A DNA stretch of 33,185 nt from JBAWVR01 sp964583845 (GCA_964583845.1 CAZOXG010000007.1:1-33185); one strand, 5' to 3'. Counted from the first letter of the stretch, positions 6,642 to 14,527 are shown. Notes: generated by a model not told the origin, from the letters alone. Program-made: numbers and translations.

Positions 6642-7382
6642 ATGAATCACAATCTTACACAATCCTTTAGAATAATTTTGATGGCCGTTGTGTTTGCTGT
6701 TGGTTCAAGTTATGTCTTGGCTGGTGTGTGGAGCGAATTAAGTACACCGCCACCTACTCCAAACGCTATCATTCCTCTAAATGTTGGAACTTCAACCGCT
6801 TCTTCTCAATCAGCTACTGGAACTATTAATGTTACGACCGGACTTCAAGCCAATTCTTCTTATGGTAAATTTATCAAGGTCGGTGGTATAACTTCAGCTG
6901 GAGCAGTTGGAACTTTTAAATATGTTGATGGTAATCAGGGTGTCGGTAAGGTGTTAGTTTCTGATGCTAGTGGTATTGCTCACTGGGCAGCAACAAGTAC
7001 ATTAAATTTACCAATTAATCCTAACGATCCAAATAATCCTAACAATCCCAATGATCCAAACAATCCCAATGATCCAAACAATCCCGATCCAGTTTTTGCT
7101 CCTGGGGGCTCCTGTGTTTGGGGTGACCGTGTCTATGGTCATGGTCAATCTTGTGTAATATTAGTATATCATTCTTCAGCTGAGGGGTCGCCAGGATATA
7201 TGGGCAGTCAGTATTGGTGGGAATATTATACCTGCTATGCCAGTTATTGGTTATTTAATTCCCAGATGACTACATTTCCCGGTCATGATGGCGGCTCGGC
7301 TAGTGCGTACTTACCACAAACAGATAATACACCGCGTTGCGTAGACGGTAGTAGTGTTTTTGGGTCACTTGAATCTATATAA
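6642..7382 (+). CDS. Array gene 4: secreted protein with Asn-Pro-Asp linker and four-Cys module
   Basis: 246 residues from ATG 6642; the open frame extends upstream to a TTG inside the promoter, which is rejected. Signal peptide to YVLA-G, then IPLNVGTSTASSQ, the stalk motif YVDGNQGVGKVLVSDASGIAHW, and a linker of about 25 residues built from NPN/NDPN units. The four-Cys module is GSCVWGDRVYGHGQSC, WWEYYTCYASYWLF and PRC. This is the first member with the 'VDGNQG' form of the stalk shared by genes 4-9. First gene of operon 2, six bases before gene 5. Function unknown. Confidence 0.8.
   Translation: MNHNLTQSFRIILMAVVFAVGSSYVLAGVWSELSTPPPTPNAIIPLNVGTSTASSQSATGTINVTTGLQANSSYGKFIKVGGITSAGAVGTFKYVDGNQGVGKVLVSDASGIAHWAATSTLNLPINPNDPNNPNNPNDPNNPNDPNNPDPVFAPGGSCVWGDRVYGHGQSCVILVYHSSAEGSPGYMGSQYWWEYYTCYASYWLFNSQMTTFPGHDGGSASAYLPQTDNTPRCVDGSSVFGSLESI
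7017..7090 (+). repeat. Tandem repeat coding for an NPN/NDPN linker
   Basis: Repeated units of the type CCAAACAATCCCAATGAT encode alternating Asn-Pro-Asn and Asn-Asp-Pro-Asn. Several units are identical at the DNA level, which allows slippage and length change. Genes 5 and 6 of the array carry Gly/Ser/Thr linkers at the same place. Confidence 0.8.
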
Positions 7383-7388
7383 TTTTTT

Positions 7389-8096
7389 ATGAAACTACAT
7401 TTAATTAAAATCTTTAAAATAGTAATTATTACATTTGCCGTCTTGGTGGGTTCTGGATATGTTTTGGCCTGGATAGGTCCAACAGCCACTCAACCTGGGA
7501 ATAATATACCAGCACCGTTAAATACTGGTGATTCTGTAACCGTACCATTACAAGTAGCTTCTGGTAGTTTGGGGGTTGCTGCTGATCTTTATGCGAATAC
7601 CGGATATTATAATCAATTGCAAGTTGGTGGTTTGACGGCCGGTTCACTTGGTAATATACAAATTATTGATGGTAATCATGGTGCTGGTAAGGTCCTGGTT
7701 TCTGACGCTGATGGTACAGGTCACTGGGTGGATCCGAGCACTTTATCTGTCATTGTAGGGACGGACGGAACACTAATAACTAGTGGTTCTGGAGGTACTG
7801 GATCGGGAACAGGAAGTGGTACAGGAGCTACGGGAATTACAAGAACTTCAGGGATAACTGGCGAAATTGTAGTTTTACCAAACGGAAAATGTCAGTGGGA
7901 AATTAAACAATACAATAATGGTAAAACCTGCGTTATTCAGCAGCAACATCAGGGTTCAGGTTTTTCTGATTATGCAGGCAATCAATACTACTGGGATTAT
8001 TATAAGTGCGCAAATGGTTTTTGGTTTTTTGATTCAGTATCAAGTCTTAAAACAGGCGGTAAAACTCAACCTGATGGCACAGTAATTTGCCGATGA
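7389..8096 (+). CDS. Array gene 5: secreted protein with Gly/Ser/Thr linker and four-Cys module
   Basis: 235 residues; the gene ends with TGA. Signal peptide to YVLA-W, then IGPTATQPGNNIPAPLNTGD, stalk IIDGNHGAGKVLVSDADGTGHW, a linker rich in Gly, Ser and Thr (GSGGTGSGTGSGTGATG), and the module GKCQWEIKQYNNGKTC, YWDYYKCANGFWFFD and the terminal VIC. N-terminal half is closest to gene 7 (both GNNIPAPLN.GD and PLQ.ASGSL). Six bases after gene 4. Function unknown. Confidence 0.8.
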   Translation: MKLHLIKIFKIVIITFAVLVGSGYVLAWIGPTATQPGNNIPAPLNTGDSVTVPLQVASGSLGVAADLYANTGYYNQLQVGGLTAGSLGNIQIIDGNHGAGKVLVSDADGTGHWVDPSTLSVIVGTDGTLITSGSGGTGSGTGSGTGATGITRTSGITGEIVVLPNGKCQWEIKQYNNGKTCVIQQQHQGSGFSDYAGNQYYWDYYKCANGFWFFDSVSSLKTGGKTQPDGTVICR

Positions 8097-8100
8097 TTAT

Positions 8101-9069
8101 ATGAAAATAAAATATTTTAAGAAAGTTGCATATATTCTTTTGACTATCATGACATTGGTGGTTGCGAGTTCTTTGGTTGCTTGGACAGTTCCTGCAACTT
8201 CACCAACTAACAATAATACTGATGCACCTATAAATATAGGTAGTAATTCTGCTTCAAATCAAAAACGTTGGGGTGGTTTAGGTTTTACAAATAATTTAGT
8301 CTCTAATCAAGCTTTTTATATATCAAAAATACAGGTGGGGGGGATTCCAGCTAGTGTTACAGGATCATTGACAATAATTGATGGTCAACAGGGTGTTGGA
8401 AAAGTTTTAACATCGGACTCAAATGGAGTTTCTCAGTGGATTTCCACCACCTCTATTTGGACAGTCGCAAACGGGACTGGGTCAGGAAGTGGTTCTGGCT
8501 CCGGATCTGGTACGGGTTCTGGTGGCGGACTGATTCCTCCCAACTTCTCTCTTGAGCCTATTGCTTTGCCTGGTGGTGTTTGTGCCTGGAACGGGGCAGT
8601 TTTTGCTCCAAATTCTTATTGCGTTAATGTTGATAGAATTTCATGTCCGAGCACTGCTAGTGTTTGTGGGGAAGAGTTTAGATGGTTATATTATAAATGT
8701 TCGAATGGCTACTGGATTTTTGATAGAACAACTACTATGAAACGTTCTGGATCACCATATTCAACACTTATTCAACCACCGGGTACTACTAGATGCGAAA
8801 CAAATGCTTATGGTTCAAGTATAACCGTTAATATTAAATCGATTACCGTTCCTCAAGATAAGTCGGAGGGTTACTGCACTTGGGGTAATCGAAGTTATCA
8901 TGATAGTATGATGTGTGTAAATCAGGAACCGTATACAGCCGGGCAAATGTATTGGAGATACTATAAGTGCATTGATGGGGATTTAGTGCCTTACAAATAT
9001 AACAATAAAAGCTCCTATGCCCTAGATACTAGAATACAACCAACTGGCACAACTCAATGTGGGCAATAA
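8101..9069 (+). CDS. Array gene 6: secreted protein with two four-Cys modules
   Basis: 322 residues. Signal peptide to LVA-W, then TVPATSPTNNNTDAPINIGS, stalk IIDGQQGVGKVLTSDSNGVSQW and a Gly-Ser linker. Module 1 is GGVCAWNGAVFAPNSYC...LYYKCSNGYWIFD...TTRCE with two additional cysteines (SCPSTASVC). After a hinge (ITVPQDKSEG) follows module 2 (GYCTWGNRSYHDSMMC, YYKCIDGD, TTQC). The duplicated module matches the arrangement in gene 8, including the hinge. The N-terminus is closest to gene 9. Third gene of operon 2, followed by a terminator. Function unknown. Confidence 0.8.
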   Translation: MKIKYFKKVAYILLTIMTLVVASSLVAWTVPATSPTNNNTDAPINIGSNSASNQKRWGGLGFTNNLVSNQAFYISKIQVGGIPASVTGSLTIIDGQQGVGKVLTSDSNGVSQWISTTSIWTVANGTGSGSGSGSGSGTGSGGGLIPPNFSLEPIALPGGVCAWNGAVFAPNSYCVNVDRISCPSTASVCGEEFRWLYYKCSNGYWIFDRTTTMKRSGSPYSTLIQPPGTTRCETNAYGSSITVNIKSITVPQDKSEGYCTWGNRSYHDSMMCVNQEPYTAGQMYWRYYKCIDGDLVPYKYNNKSSYALDTRIQPTGTTQCGQ

Positions 9070-9081
9070 CAATTTATATTA

Positions 9082-9110
9082 AAAACACTGATTAATTTAA
9101 TCAGTGTTTT
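9082..9110 (+). terminator. Terminator after array operon 2
   Basis: AAAACACTGATTA-ATT-TAATCAGTGTTTT, a perfect 13-pair hairpin ending in T4, 12 bases after the stop of gene 6 and just before promoter 3. Confidence 0.8.
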
Positions 9111-9116
9111 CAATAT

Positions 9117-9145
9117 TTGTTACTATTCTTTATAAAGTTTATAAT
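9117..9145 (+). promoter_or_regulatory. Promoter 3 of the secreted-protein array
   Basis: TTGTTA (9117-9122), 17 bases, TATAAT (9140-9145); start near 9152, only about nine bases before the ATG at 9161. Confidence 0.7.
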
Positions 9146-9160
9146 AGACTGAGTATTAGG

Positions 9161-9829
9161 ATGAAAAAAAATATATTCAACCAAATGAAAAATGTTTCAT
9201 TGATTACAACACTTTTGGTTATTGGAGGGTATGTTTTGGCATGGTCCGGTCCAACACTTGATCCAGTTGGCAATAATATTCCCGCACCATTAAATGTTGG
9301 AGATTTAACTTATCCATTACAGTCGGCTTCGGGAAGTTTAAATGTTTCTTCTTTTTCTGTTAGCACAGGATACTATAAAAATTCTTTGCAAGTCGGAGGT
9401 ATTATTTCTCCAACTGGAACTATTAAATATATCGATGGTAATCAAGGCTTGAATAAGATATTAACTTCTAATGCTAGTGGTGCAGCTCGCTGGGTTTCTA
9501 CCAGTTCTTTGGGTATTGGAGTGGGGGATATTGGTAGCAGTAGTGTAGTTTATGTGCCACTCGGTTCTTGCTATTGGTCTGGCTATGCTTTTGCTGATGG
9601 GGTATCTTGTGTTTCTGTAAAACTAGAAACTGGTACTGGATTCGGTGATTATACCAATGAATATTATTGGGAATATTATACTTGTACTAATGGTCATTGG
9701 GTATTTAATGCAAATAATACACTTGTGGGTGGTGCTCATGGTTCATTTGCCGCTGACACAATACAAACAACGGGTTCTATAAAATGTGTTGGTGGTAGTA
9801 GTGTTCCCGCCGTCCTTCAGGGCGTATAA
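9161..9829 (+). CDS. Array gene 7: secreted protein with four-Cys module
   Basis: 222 residues from ATG 9161; the frame opens at a TTG (9104) inside the preceding terminator, which is rejected. Signal peptide to YVLA-W, then SGPTLDPVGNNIPAPLNVGD, stalk YIDGNQGLNKILTSNASGAARW, a short linker, and the module GSCYWSGYAFADGVSC, YYWEYYTCTNGHWVFN and IKCVGGSSV. First gene of operon 3, eleven bases before gene 8. The C-terminal GGSSVPAVLQGV resembles the end of gene 4 (DGSSVFGSLESI). Function unknown. Confidence 0.8.
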   Translation: MKKNIFNQMKNVSLITTLLVIGGYVLAWSGPTLDPVGNNIPAPLNVGDLTYPLQSASGSLNVSSFSVSTGYYKNSLQVGGIISPTGTIKYIDGNQGLNKILTSNASGAARWVSTSSLGIGVGDIGSSSVVYVPLGSCYWSGYAFADGVSCVSVKLETGTGFGDYTNEYYWEYYTCTNGHWVFNANNTLVGGAHGSFAADTIQTTGSIKCVGGSSVPAVLQGV

Positions 9830-9840
9830 TATTATTTATC

Positions 9841-10755
9841 ATGGCAATTGAAAAAATAAAACATTACAAAAATTTAATCCTAATAATAACTATTTTTGTG
9901 ATGTCTGGATATGTATCGGCGGCTTGGAATGAGCCTTCTGGTAGCCCTGATCCATCAACTAATACAACTAAACCATTAAATGTTGGTATTGATAATTCTA
10001 CATCCCAGAATGCTTTAGGTAATTTCGATATAACTTCAACCATTGCCAATTCTGGTTACGTAGACTCATTTTTAACGATTGGTGGTATTTCTGCTGCCAC
10101 AGGAACTCTTAAAATAGTTGATGGACAGCAAGGGTTAAATAAAGTTTTGGTCTCTGATGTTAATGGAGTTGGTCATTGGGTTTCTACCAGTTCTTTGTGG
10201 ACCATAAATAATGGCCAGGCAGGAACCACTACCTTACCAAGTGGTTATTGCATATGGAACAATAAAGCCTTTGCCGATGGAAAAACTTGTGTTATTAAAG
10301 GCTATAAAAACATGGCAGCCGAACCTAACAATAGTTACGATTATAAAGCTGTTCAATATTATTGGGATTATTATAAATGCACTGGTGGTTACTGGGTGTT
10401 TCAGAGTGCGGATTCGACTCGCGGAGGAAGTCCTTACGCAGGAACTATTCAACCAGACGACTTGTCGTCCGGCTATAGAGATTATACGATTAAATGTCTC
10501 GATGGTAGTAGTGTGTCGGCAACCGTAAAAACTGTTACAGTACCTCAAAACACTTCGTCTGGGTATTGCGTTTGGTCAGCCACTGGTGTGGCTTATAATA
10601 ACGGTCAGACCTGTGAAAAGAGAACTAGCGATACTGGTACTGGTTATTGGCATACATGGAAATGTAATAATGGTACTATCTCAGATAATGAACCAACAGC
10701 AACTACTCCAAGTACATATATTCAACCCACTGGAACCATAAAATGCGGAATGTAA
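9841..10755 (+). CDS. Array gene 8: secreted protein with two four-Cys modules
   Basis: 304 residues. Signal peptide to YVSA-AW, then NEPSGSPDPSTNTTKPLNVG, stalk IVDGQQGLNKVLVSDVNGVGHW and only a short linker. Module 1 is SGYCIWNNKAFADGKTC, YWDYYKCTGGYWVFQ and IKCLDGSSV. The hinge TVTVPQNTSSG is followed by module 2 (YCVWSATGVAYNNGQTC, TWKCNNGT, IKCGM). Module 1 ends in the same DGSSV tail as gene 4, suggesting that the second module was added to an ancestor ending there. Function unknown. Confidence 0.8.
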   Translation: MAIEKIKHYKNLILIITIFVMSGYVSAAWNEPSGSPDPSTNTTKPLNVGIDNSTSQNALGNFDITSTIANSGYVDSFLTIGGISAATGTLKIVDGQQGLNKVLVSDVNGVGHWVSTSSLWTINNGQAGTTTLPSGYCIWNNKAFADGKTCVIKGYKNMAAEPNNSYDYKAVQYYWDYYKCTGGYWVFQSADSTRGGSPYAGTIQPDDLSSGYRDYTIKCLDGSSVSATVKTVTVPQNTSSGYCVWSATGVAYNNGQTCEKRTSDTGTGYWHTWKCNNGTISDNEPTATTPSTYIQPTGTIKCGM

Positions 10756-10759
10756 AAAA

Positions 10760-11395
10760 ATGAGATCAAAAATAAAACATATTAAAATATCAATAATTGT
10801 TATTAGTTTATTTTTCGTTATTAATTATTTGATTGCTTGGACAGTCCCGGCTTCAGCGCCAACCGCTAATAACAGTGCTGGTCCTTTAAATGTTGGAACA
10901 TCAACTTTTTCAAGTCAAATTAGAAAAGGTAGTTTAGGTTTTACCGATGTTATTTCTGCTAGTTCTGGTTATTTTAACATATTAAATATTAGCGGATTTT
11001 TGTCAGCCATCGGAACTATTCAAATAGTAGATGGTAATCAGGGTGTAAATAAAGTTTTAGTTTCTGATAATTCTGGAGTTGCTCGCTGGGTTGTGGCTAG
11101 TTCTTTATGGACTTCACCTAATCCACCTGTTATTCCTGATGTTTTAAATGGACCGATTGGTGCTATTACCCCAGTTGCTAATGGTGGTTGTAAATGGGCA
11201 GGTGGATCCACAGTACGCGCGAACGGGTGGGCTTGTGTTGTACAAAGACCTCAGGCCCCGGGTGGCGCAGCTCCAGGTGATTACTATTCAGCTACGACAT
11301 ATTGGGATTATTATACTTGCACAGATGGTTATTGGGTTTTTAGTAAGACAAAAAGTTTGAAACCAACAGCACAATCAGCAAATACCTGTAGTTAA
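10760..11395 (+). CDS. Array gene 9: secreted protein with four-Cys module
   Basis: 211 residues. The signal segment ends at LIA-WTVP, then SAPTANNSAGPLNVGTSTFSSQ, stalk IVDGNQGVNKVLVSDNSGVARW, a Pro-containing linker, and the module GGCKWAGGSTVRANGWAC, YWDYYTCTDGYWVFS and the terminal NTCS. Shortest member. Its N-terminal half pairs with gene 6 (both AWTVP, both G.LGFT after the S.Q motif), so third members of operons 2 and 3 look orthologous by position. It is followed by a terminator. Function unknown. Confidence 0.8.
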   Translation: MRSKIKHIKISIIVISLFFVINYLIAWTVPASAPTANNSAGPLNVGTSTFSSQIRKGSLGFTDVISASSGYFNILNISGFLSAIGTIQIVDGNQGVNKVLVSDNSGVARWVVASSLWTSPNPPVIPDVLNGPIGAITPVANGGCKWAGGSTVRANGWACVVQRPQAPGGAAPGDYYSATTYWDYYTCTDGYWVFSKTKSLKPTAQSANTCS

Positions 11396-11410
11396 TATAG
11401 GAAGTAATTA

Positions 11411-11438
11411 AAAACCGCCGACATCTGTCGGCGGTTTT
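11411..11438. terminator. Bidirectional terminator after the array
   Basis: AAAACCGCCGACA-TC-TGTCGGCGGTTTT, a perfect 13-pair hairpin with A-run on the left and T-run on the right, between gene 9 (+) and the convergent small protein gene (-). Confidence 0.85.
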
Positions 11439-11453
11439 GTATGATGGGGAATA

Positions 11454-11939
11454 CTAGGCTTCCACGAAATCAACGTTAGCTTTGCCTGAATATTGGTGAT
11501 AGCCAAGAACGACTGGATTGAGAACCGGACCAGGGACGTAGATTTTTTCTACCCCTTTGAAATCCATCGGGTCGTTTGAGTCTACATTGTTTTCATAGAC
11601 ATAGATACCGTTATCAAACCTCTTTGGTCCGCGACCACCCATGAAGATTTTCTTTTCCAAATTTGATTCGATGGCCGCCATCAAGGTCGGGATAGCTTCC
11701 TTGATGTAGCTTCCACTGTAAGTCATTGACCAGACTAACTCACCTTGATAGTAAATCTCGGTATTGCCGCCGGTGTCTTTATAACTGTCGGTGACAATAA
11801 AGTTTTTGCCTTCGCTGTAGGTGGTAATCGTTAAATCACCGTTTTCTACGGTCATGACATTATTATTCTGGGCAGAGCCAAAATAACTAGCCAGCATGGC
11901 TCGGTAGTAGACGTCTAGAATTGTTTGAATTTTTATCAT
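11454..11939 (-). CDS. Small protein resembling DUF5680 family
   Basis: 161 residues, soluble, no signal peptide. The stretch YSEGKNFIVTDSY, followed by EIYYQGELVWSMTYSG and a later MGGRGPKRFDNGIYVYENN, resembles the DUF5680 pattern (a 'y.G..vW.M.Y.G' core and a following GP..F..G.Y block). That assignment is from memory of the pattern and is tentative; the domain's biochemical role is not known to me. Translation signals are unusually good for this window: AAGGAG seven bases before the ATG. Transcribed alone, towards the array, from its own promoter. Confidence 0.7.
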   Translation of the reverse strand: MIKIQTILDVYYRAMLASYFGSAQNNNVMTVENGDLTITTYSEGKNFIVTDSYKDTGGNTEIYYQGELVWSMTYSGSYIKEAIPTLMAAIESNLEKKIFMGGRGPKRFDNGIYVYENNVDSNDPMDFKGVEKIYVPGPVLNPVVLGYHQYSGKANVDFVEA

Positions 11940-11946
11940 TGAAGTT

Positions 11947-11952
11947 CTCCTT
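11947..11952 (-). promoter_or_regulatory. Shine-Dalgarno of the DUF5680-like gene
   Basis: Minus-strand AAGGAG, seven bases before the ATG. It fixes the start; most other genes here have nothing comparable. Confidence 0.75.
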
Positions 11953-11975
11953 AAAAAAGTTACTTTTCCTATATA

Positions 11976-12004
11976 TTTATAACATAAGGTTGTGGGGTTG
12001 TTAA
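11976..12004 (-). promoter_or_regulatory. Promoter of the DUF5680-like gene
   Basis: On the minus strand TTAACA (12004-11999), 17 bases, TATAAA (11981-11976), with TGT before the -10 (extended). Leader about 30 bases. Confidence 0.6.
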
Positions 12005-12051
12005 GAATAGTTATATATGTTCAGGGTCACGAAGTTTCCTTTATAGGAATC

Positions 12052-12150
12052 GTCATTGCGAGGCTTGGCGAAGCAATCCAGGAATCAAAATATGTCTAAA
12101 ATTCTATAAAGATTAAGATGGGATTGCTTCGCCAGGCCTCGCAAAGACAG
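12052..12150. repeat. MITE-like element with about 32-bp terminal inverted repeats
   Basis: Left arm GTCATTGCGAGGCTTGGCGA... (from 12052) and right arm ...TCGCCAGGCCTCGCAAAGAC (to about 12149) are close reverse complements around an A+T-rich centre of about 30 bases. The arms match the degenerate element at 2677-2774. Confidence 0.7.
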
Positions 12151-12187
12151 AAGGGGATATATTTTGTTTGAGTACCCTTCAGGATAA

Positions 12188-12215
12188 TTGCTTTTTCGTC
12201 CTTTTATGCTAATCT
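12188..12215 (+). promoter_or_regulatory. fusA: Probable promoter of fusA
   Basis: TTGCTT (12188-12193), 16 bases, TAATCT (12210-12215) preceded by TGC (extended -10). The TTGCTTTTTC block is shared with the region before rpsL. Confidence 0.4.
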
Positions 12216-12290
12216 TATGCCATAACTAAAAGCGAAGGCTGCCTTTTTATTATTACTAACTTATTGGCTACGCCACCTTTTAAAATTATT

Positions 12291-14435
12291 ATGTTAAAAA
12301 GAGATTACCCATTAGAAAAAATTCGTAACTTCGGTATTATCGCTCACATTGATGCAGGTAAAACTACCACTTCAGAGCGTATTTTGTATTACACTGGACA
12401 GTCACACAAGATTGGTGAAGTTCATGATGGTAACACGACTACCGACTGGATGGAACAGGAACGTGAACGTGGTATTACCATTTGTTCTGCGGCTATTACC
12501 TGTTTCTGGAATCCGACTTACATGGGTCTCGACCTTTCTAAGAAAGTTCGCTTTAACATTATTGATACTCCTGGGCACATCGACTTTACCGCTGAAGTAA
12601 AGCGCTCTCTTCGCGTACTCGACGGTGCAGTTGTGGTGTTTGACGGTGTGGCTGGTGTTGAACCTCAGTCAGAAACTAACTGGCGTTATGCCGATGAAGG
12701 TAAGGTACCTCGTATTTGTTTCATCAACAAACTTGATCGTATGGGCGGTTCTTTTGAGCGTTCTTACCAGTCTATCTTGGAACGTTTGACCAAACATGCT
12801 GTTCGTATGCAACTTCCAATTGGTGAAGAAGCGGCTTTCGAAGCTGTGATCGACCTTTTGAAAATGAAAGCCTTCTATTTTGAAGGGGAGATGGGAAATA
12901 CTATTATTGAGAAGGATATTCCAGCTGACAAAATGGCTGATGCAAAAAAATACCACGATATCTTGATTGAAAAGATTGTTGAACAGGATGACAAGATGAT
13001 GTCTGAATATTTGGATGGTAAGATTCCTTCACTTGAAGAATTGAAAGCTGTTTTACGTAAAGCTGTTATTGCAAATGATATTGTGCCTGTTTACACCGGT
13101 TCAGCCTTGAAGAATAAAGGTGTTCAGCTGGTACTAGACGCTGTCGTTGACTACTTGCCATCACCTTTGGATATTCCACCAGTTGTTGGTCATGATCCTG
13201 TTACTGGGGATGAATTAGTTCGTCACGCATCTGATGAAGAACCGTTTTCAGCGTTGGCTTTCAAATTACAAGCTGACCCATTCGTTGGTCAGTTAACTTA
13301 CTTCCGTGTTTACTCTGGATCAATCTCTTCTGGTACTTATATTTATAACTCCACCACTGGTAGTCGTGAACGTTTGGGCCGTATCGTTCGTATGCAAGCT
13401 GATAAACGTGAAGAAGTAGAAACTGTTTACGCTGGAGAAATCGCCGCCGCTGTAGGTTTGAAAGATGCCAAAACTTCCCACACTTTCTGCGATGAAGAAC
13501 ATCCAATCTTGTTAGACCAAATCAAATTCCCAGAACCAGTTATTACTTTGAAGATTGAACCAAAGACTAAAGCCGACCAAGAAAAAATGGGTTTTGCTTT
13601 GAAGCGTTTGTCTGATGAAGATCCAACTTTCAAAATTAAATCTGACTCTGAAACCAATGAAACTGTTATCGCAGGTATGGGTGAACTCCACCTTGAAATC
13701 TTGGTTGACCGCATGAAACGTGAATTCGGTGTTGAAGCTATCGTAGGTAAACCACAAGTTGCTTATAAAGAAACTATTAATGGTGAAGCCGAAGTTGAAC
13801 ATAAATACATCAAGCAATCTGGAGGTAAGGGTCAATATGGACATGTTCGCATTAAGATTAAACCTATGGAAGCTATTGTTGAAGGTGAGAAAATTCCAAA
13901 GAATGTCAAACGTTATGAAGAATTTGAATTTATCGATTCTATCAAGGGTGGTGTGATTCCTCAGGAATTTATTCCAGCTGTTGAAAAAGGTGTTCGTGAA
14001 GCGATGGATCGCGGTATTCTAGCTGGTTACAAAGTGGTCAATGTTTCTTGTGAACTTTTGTTCGGTTCTTATCATGACGTGGACTCTTCAGAATTGGCTT
14101 ATAAGATTGCTGCTTCAATGGCCTTCCAGGAAGCCGCTAAGAAAGCTAAACCAGTCATCTTGGAACCTATTATGAAGGTTGAAGTTGTTACTCCAGAGAA
14201 ATTCATGGGTGACATCACTGGTAACTTGAGTTCAAAACGTGCTCAAATCGAAGGTATGGAAGATCGCGGAATGAACAAAGTGATTAAAGCCAAAGTTCCT
14301 CTTGCTGAAATGTTTGGTTACGTTACTGGTTTACGTTCTATGTCTGAAGGTCGTGCATCTTCAACTATGGAATTTGACCATTACGAAATCGTTCCACCAA
14401 ACGTGGCTAAGACTATTATCGAAGCACGTCAGTAA
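12291..14435 (+). CDS. fusA: Elongation factor G
   Basis: 714 residues from ATG 12291; an in-frame TTG at 12264 would add nine residues with no family support. G motifs: AHIDAGKTTT (18-27), switch I ERERGITI with the normal RGITI, DTPGH, and FINKLDRMGG. The later domains include the GMGELHLEI block, the SGGKGQYGHV block of domain IV and the C-terminal GYVTGLRSMSEGRASSTMEF. It catalyses ribosomal translocation and, with RRF, recycling. Length is in the normal range. In most bacteria it directly follows rpsG; here 8.3 kb of array genes intervene. No Shine-Dalgarno is visible. Confidence 0.98.
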   Translation: MLKRDYPLEKIRNFGIIAHIDAGKTTTSERILYYTGQSHKIGEVHDGNTTTDWMEQERERGITICSAAITCFWNPTYMGLDLSKKVRFNIIDTPGHIDFTAEVKRSLRVLDGAVVVFDGVAGVEPQSETNWRYADEGKVPRICFINKLDRMGGSFERSYQSILERLTKHAVRMQLPIGEEAAFEAVIDLLKMKAFYFEGEMGNTIIEKDIPADKMADAKKYHDILIEKIVEQDDKMMSEYLDGKIPSLEELKAVLRKAVIANDIVPVYTGSALKNKGVQLVLDAVVDYLPSPLDIPPVVGHDPVTGDELVRHASDEEPFSALAFKLQADPFVGQLTYFRVYSGSISSGTYIYNSTTGSRERLGRIVRMQADKREEVETVYAGEIAAAVGLKDAKTSHTFCDEEHPILLDQIKFPEPVITLKIEPKTKADQEKMGFALKRLSDEDPTFKIKSDSETNETVIAGMGELHLEILVDRMKREFGVEAIVGKPQVAYKETINGEAEVEHKYIKQSGGKGQYGHVRIKIKPMEAIVEGEKIPKNVKRYEEFEFIDSIKGGVIPQEFIPAVEKGVREAMDRGILAGYKVVNVSCELLFGSYHDVDSSELAYKIAASMAFQEAAKKAKPVILEPIMKVEVVTPEKFMGDITGNLSSKRAQIEGMEDRGMNKVIKAKVPLAEMFGYVTGLRSMSEGRASSTMEFDHYEIVPPNVAKTIIEARQ

Positions 14436-14449
14436 TTAAGATTTATAAA

Positions 14450-14496
14450 ATAAGAAAACCGGCAGTCTGCCCTGGGCAGACTGCCGGTTTTCTTAT
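14450..14496 (+). terminator. Terminator of fusA
   Basis: Perfect 23-pair arms (14450-14472 and 14474-14496) around a single-base centre, with a GC-rich core and an A-run/T-run at the ends. Unusually long and exact for a terminator. Confidence 0.85.
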
Positions 14497-14527
14497 TATC
14501 ACAAAAGCAGTTTTAATGTAATTTAAT

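Larger units (their letters stand above)
11940..12290. other. 351-base divergent intergenic region before fusA
   Basis: It holds the promoter and Shine-Dalgarno of the DUF5680-like gene (-), a MITE-like inverted repeat (12052-12150), and the fusA promoter and leader. No gene is seen. Confidence 0.75.

Noticed and set aside
7017..7090. CRISPR-like short repeat
   Set aside because: The repeats are in frame inside a coding region, have no spacers, and encode a linker.
8090..8100. Possible TGA recoding (as in some Patescibacteria)
   Set aside because: TGA ends array gene 5 four bases before the next start, no in-frame TGA is needed inside the conserved genes, and TAA/TAG/TGA are all used as stops.
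10211..10548. Overlapping 105- and 104-codon frames inside array gene 8
   Set aside because: Shadows of the paralogue frame, which is supported by family alignment along its whole length.
13261..13844. Several minus-strand frames inside fusA
   Set aside because: fusA is unambiguous here; the frames are by-products of its codon use.
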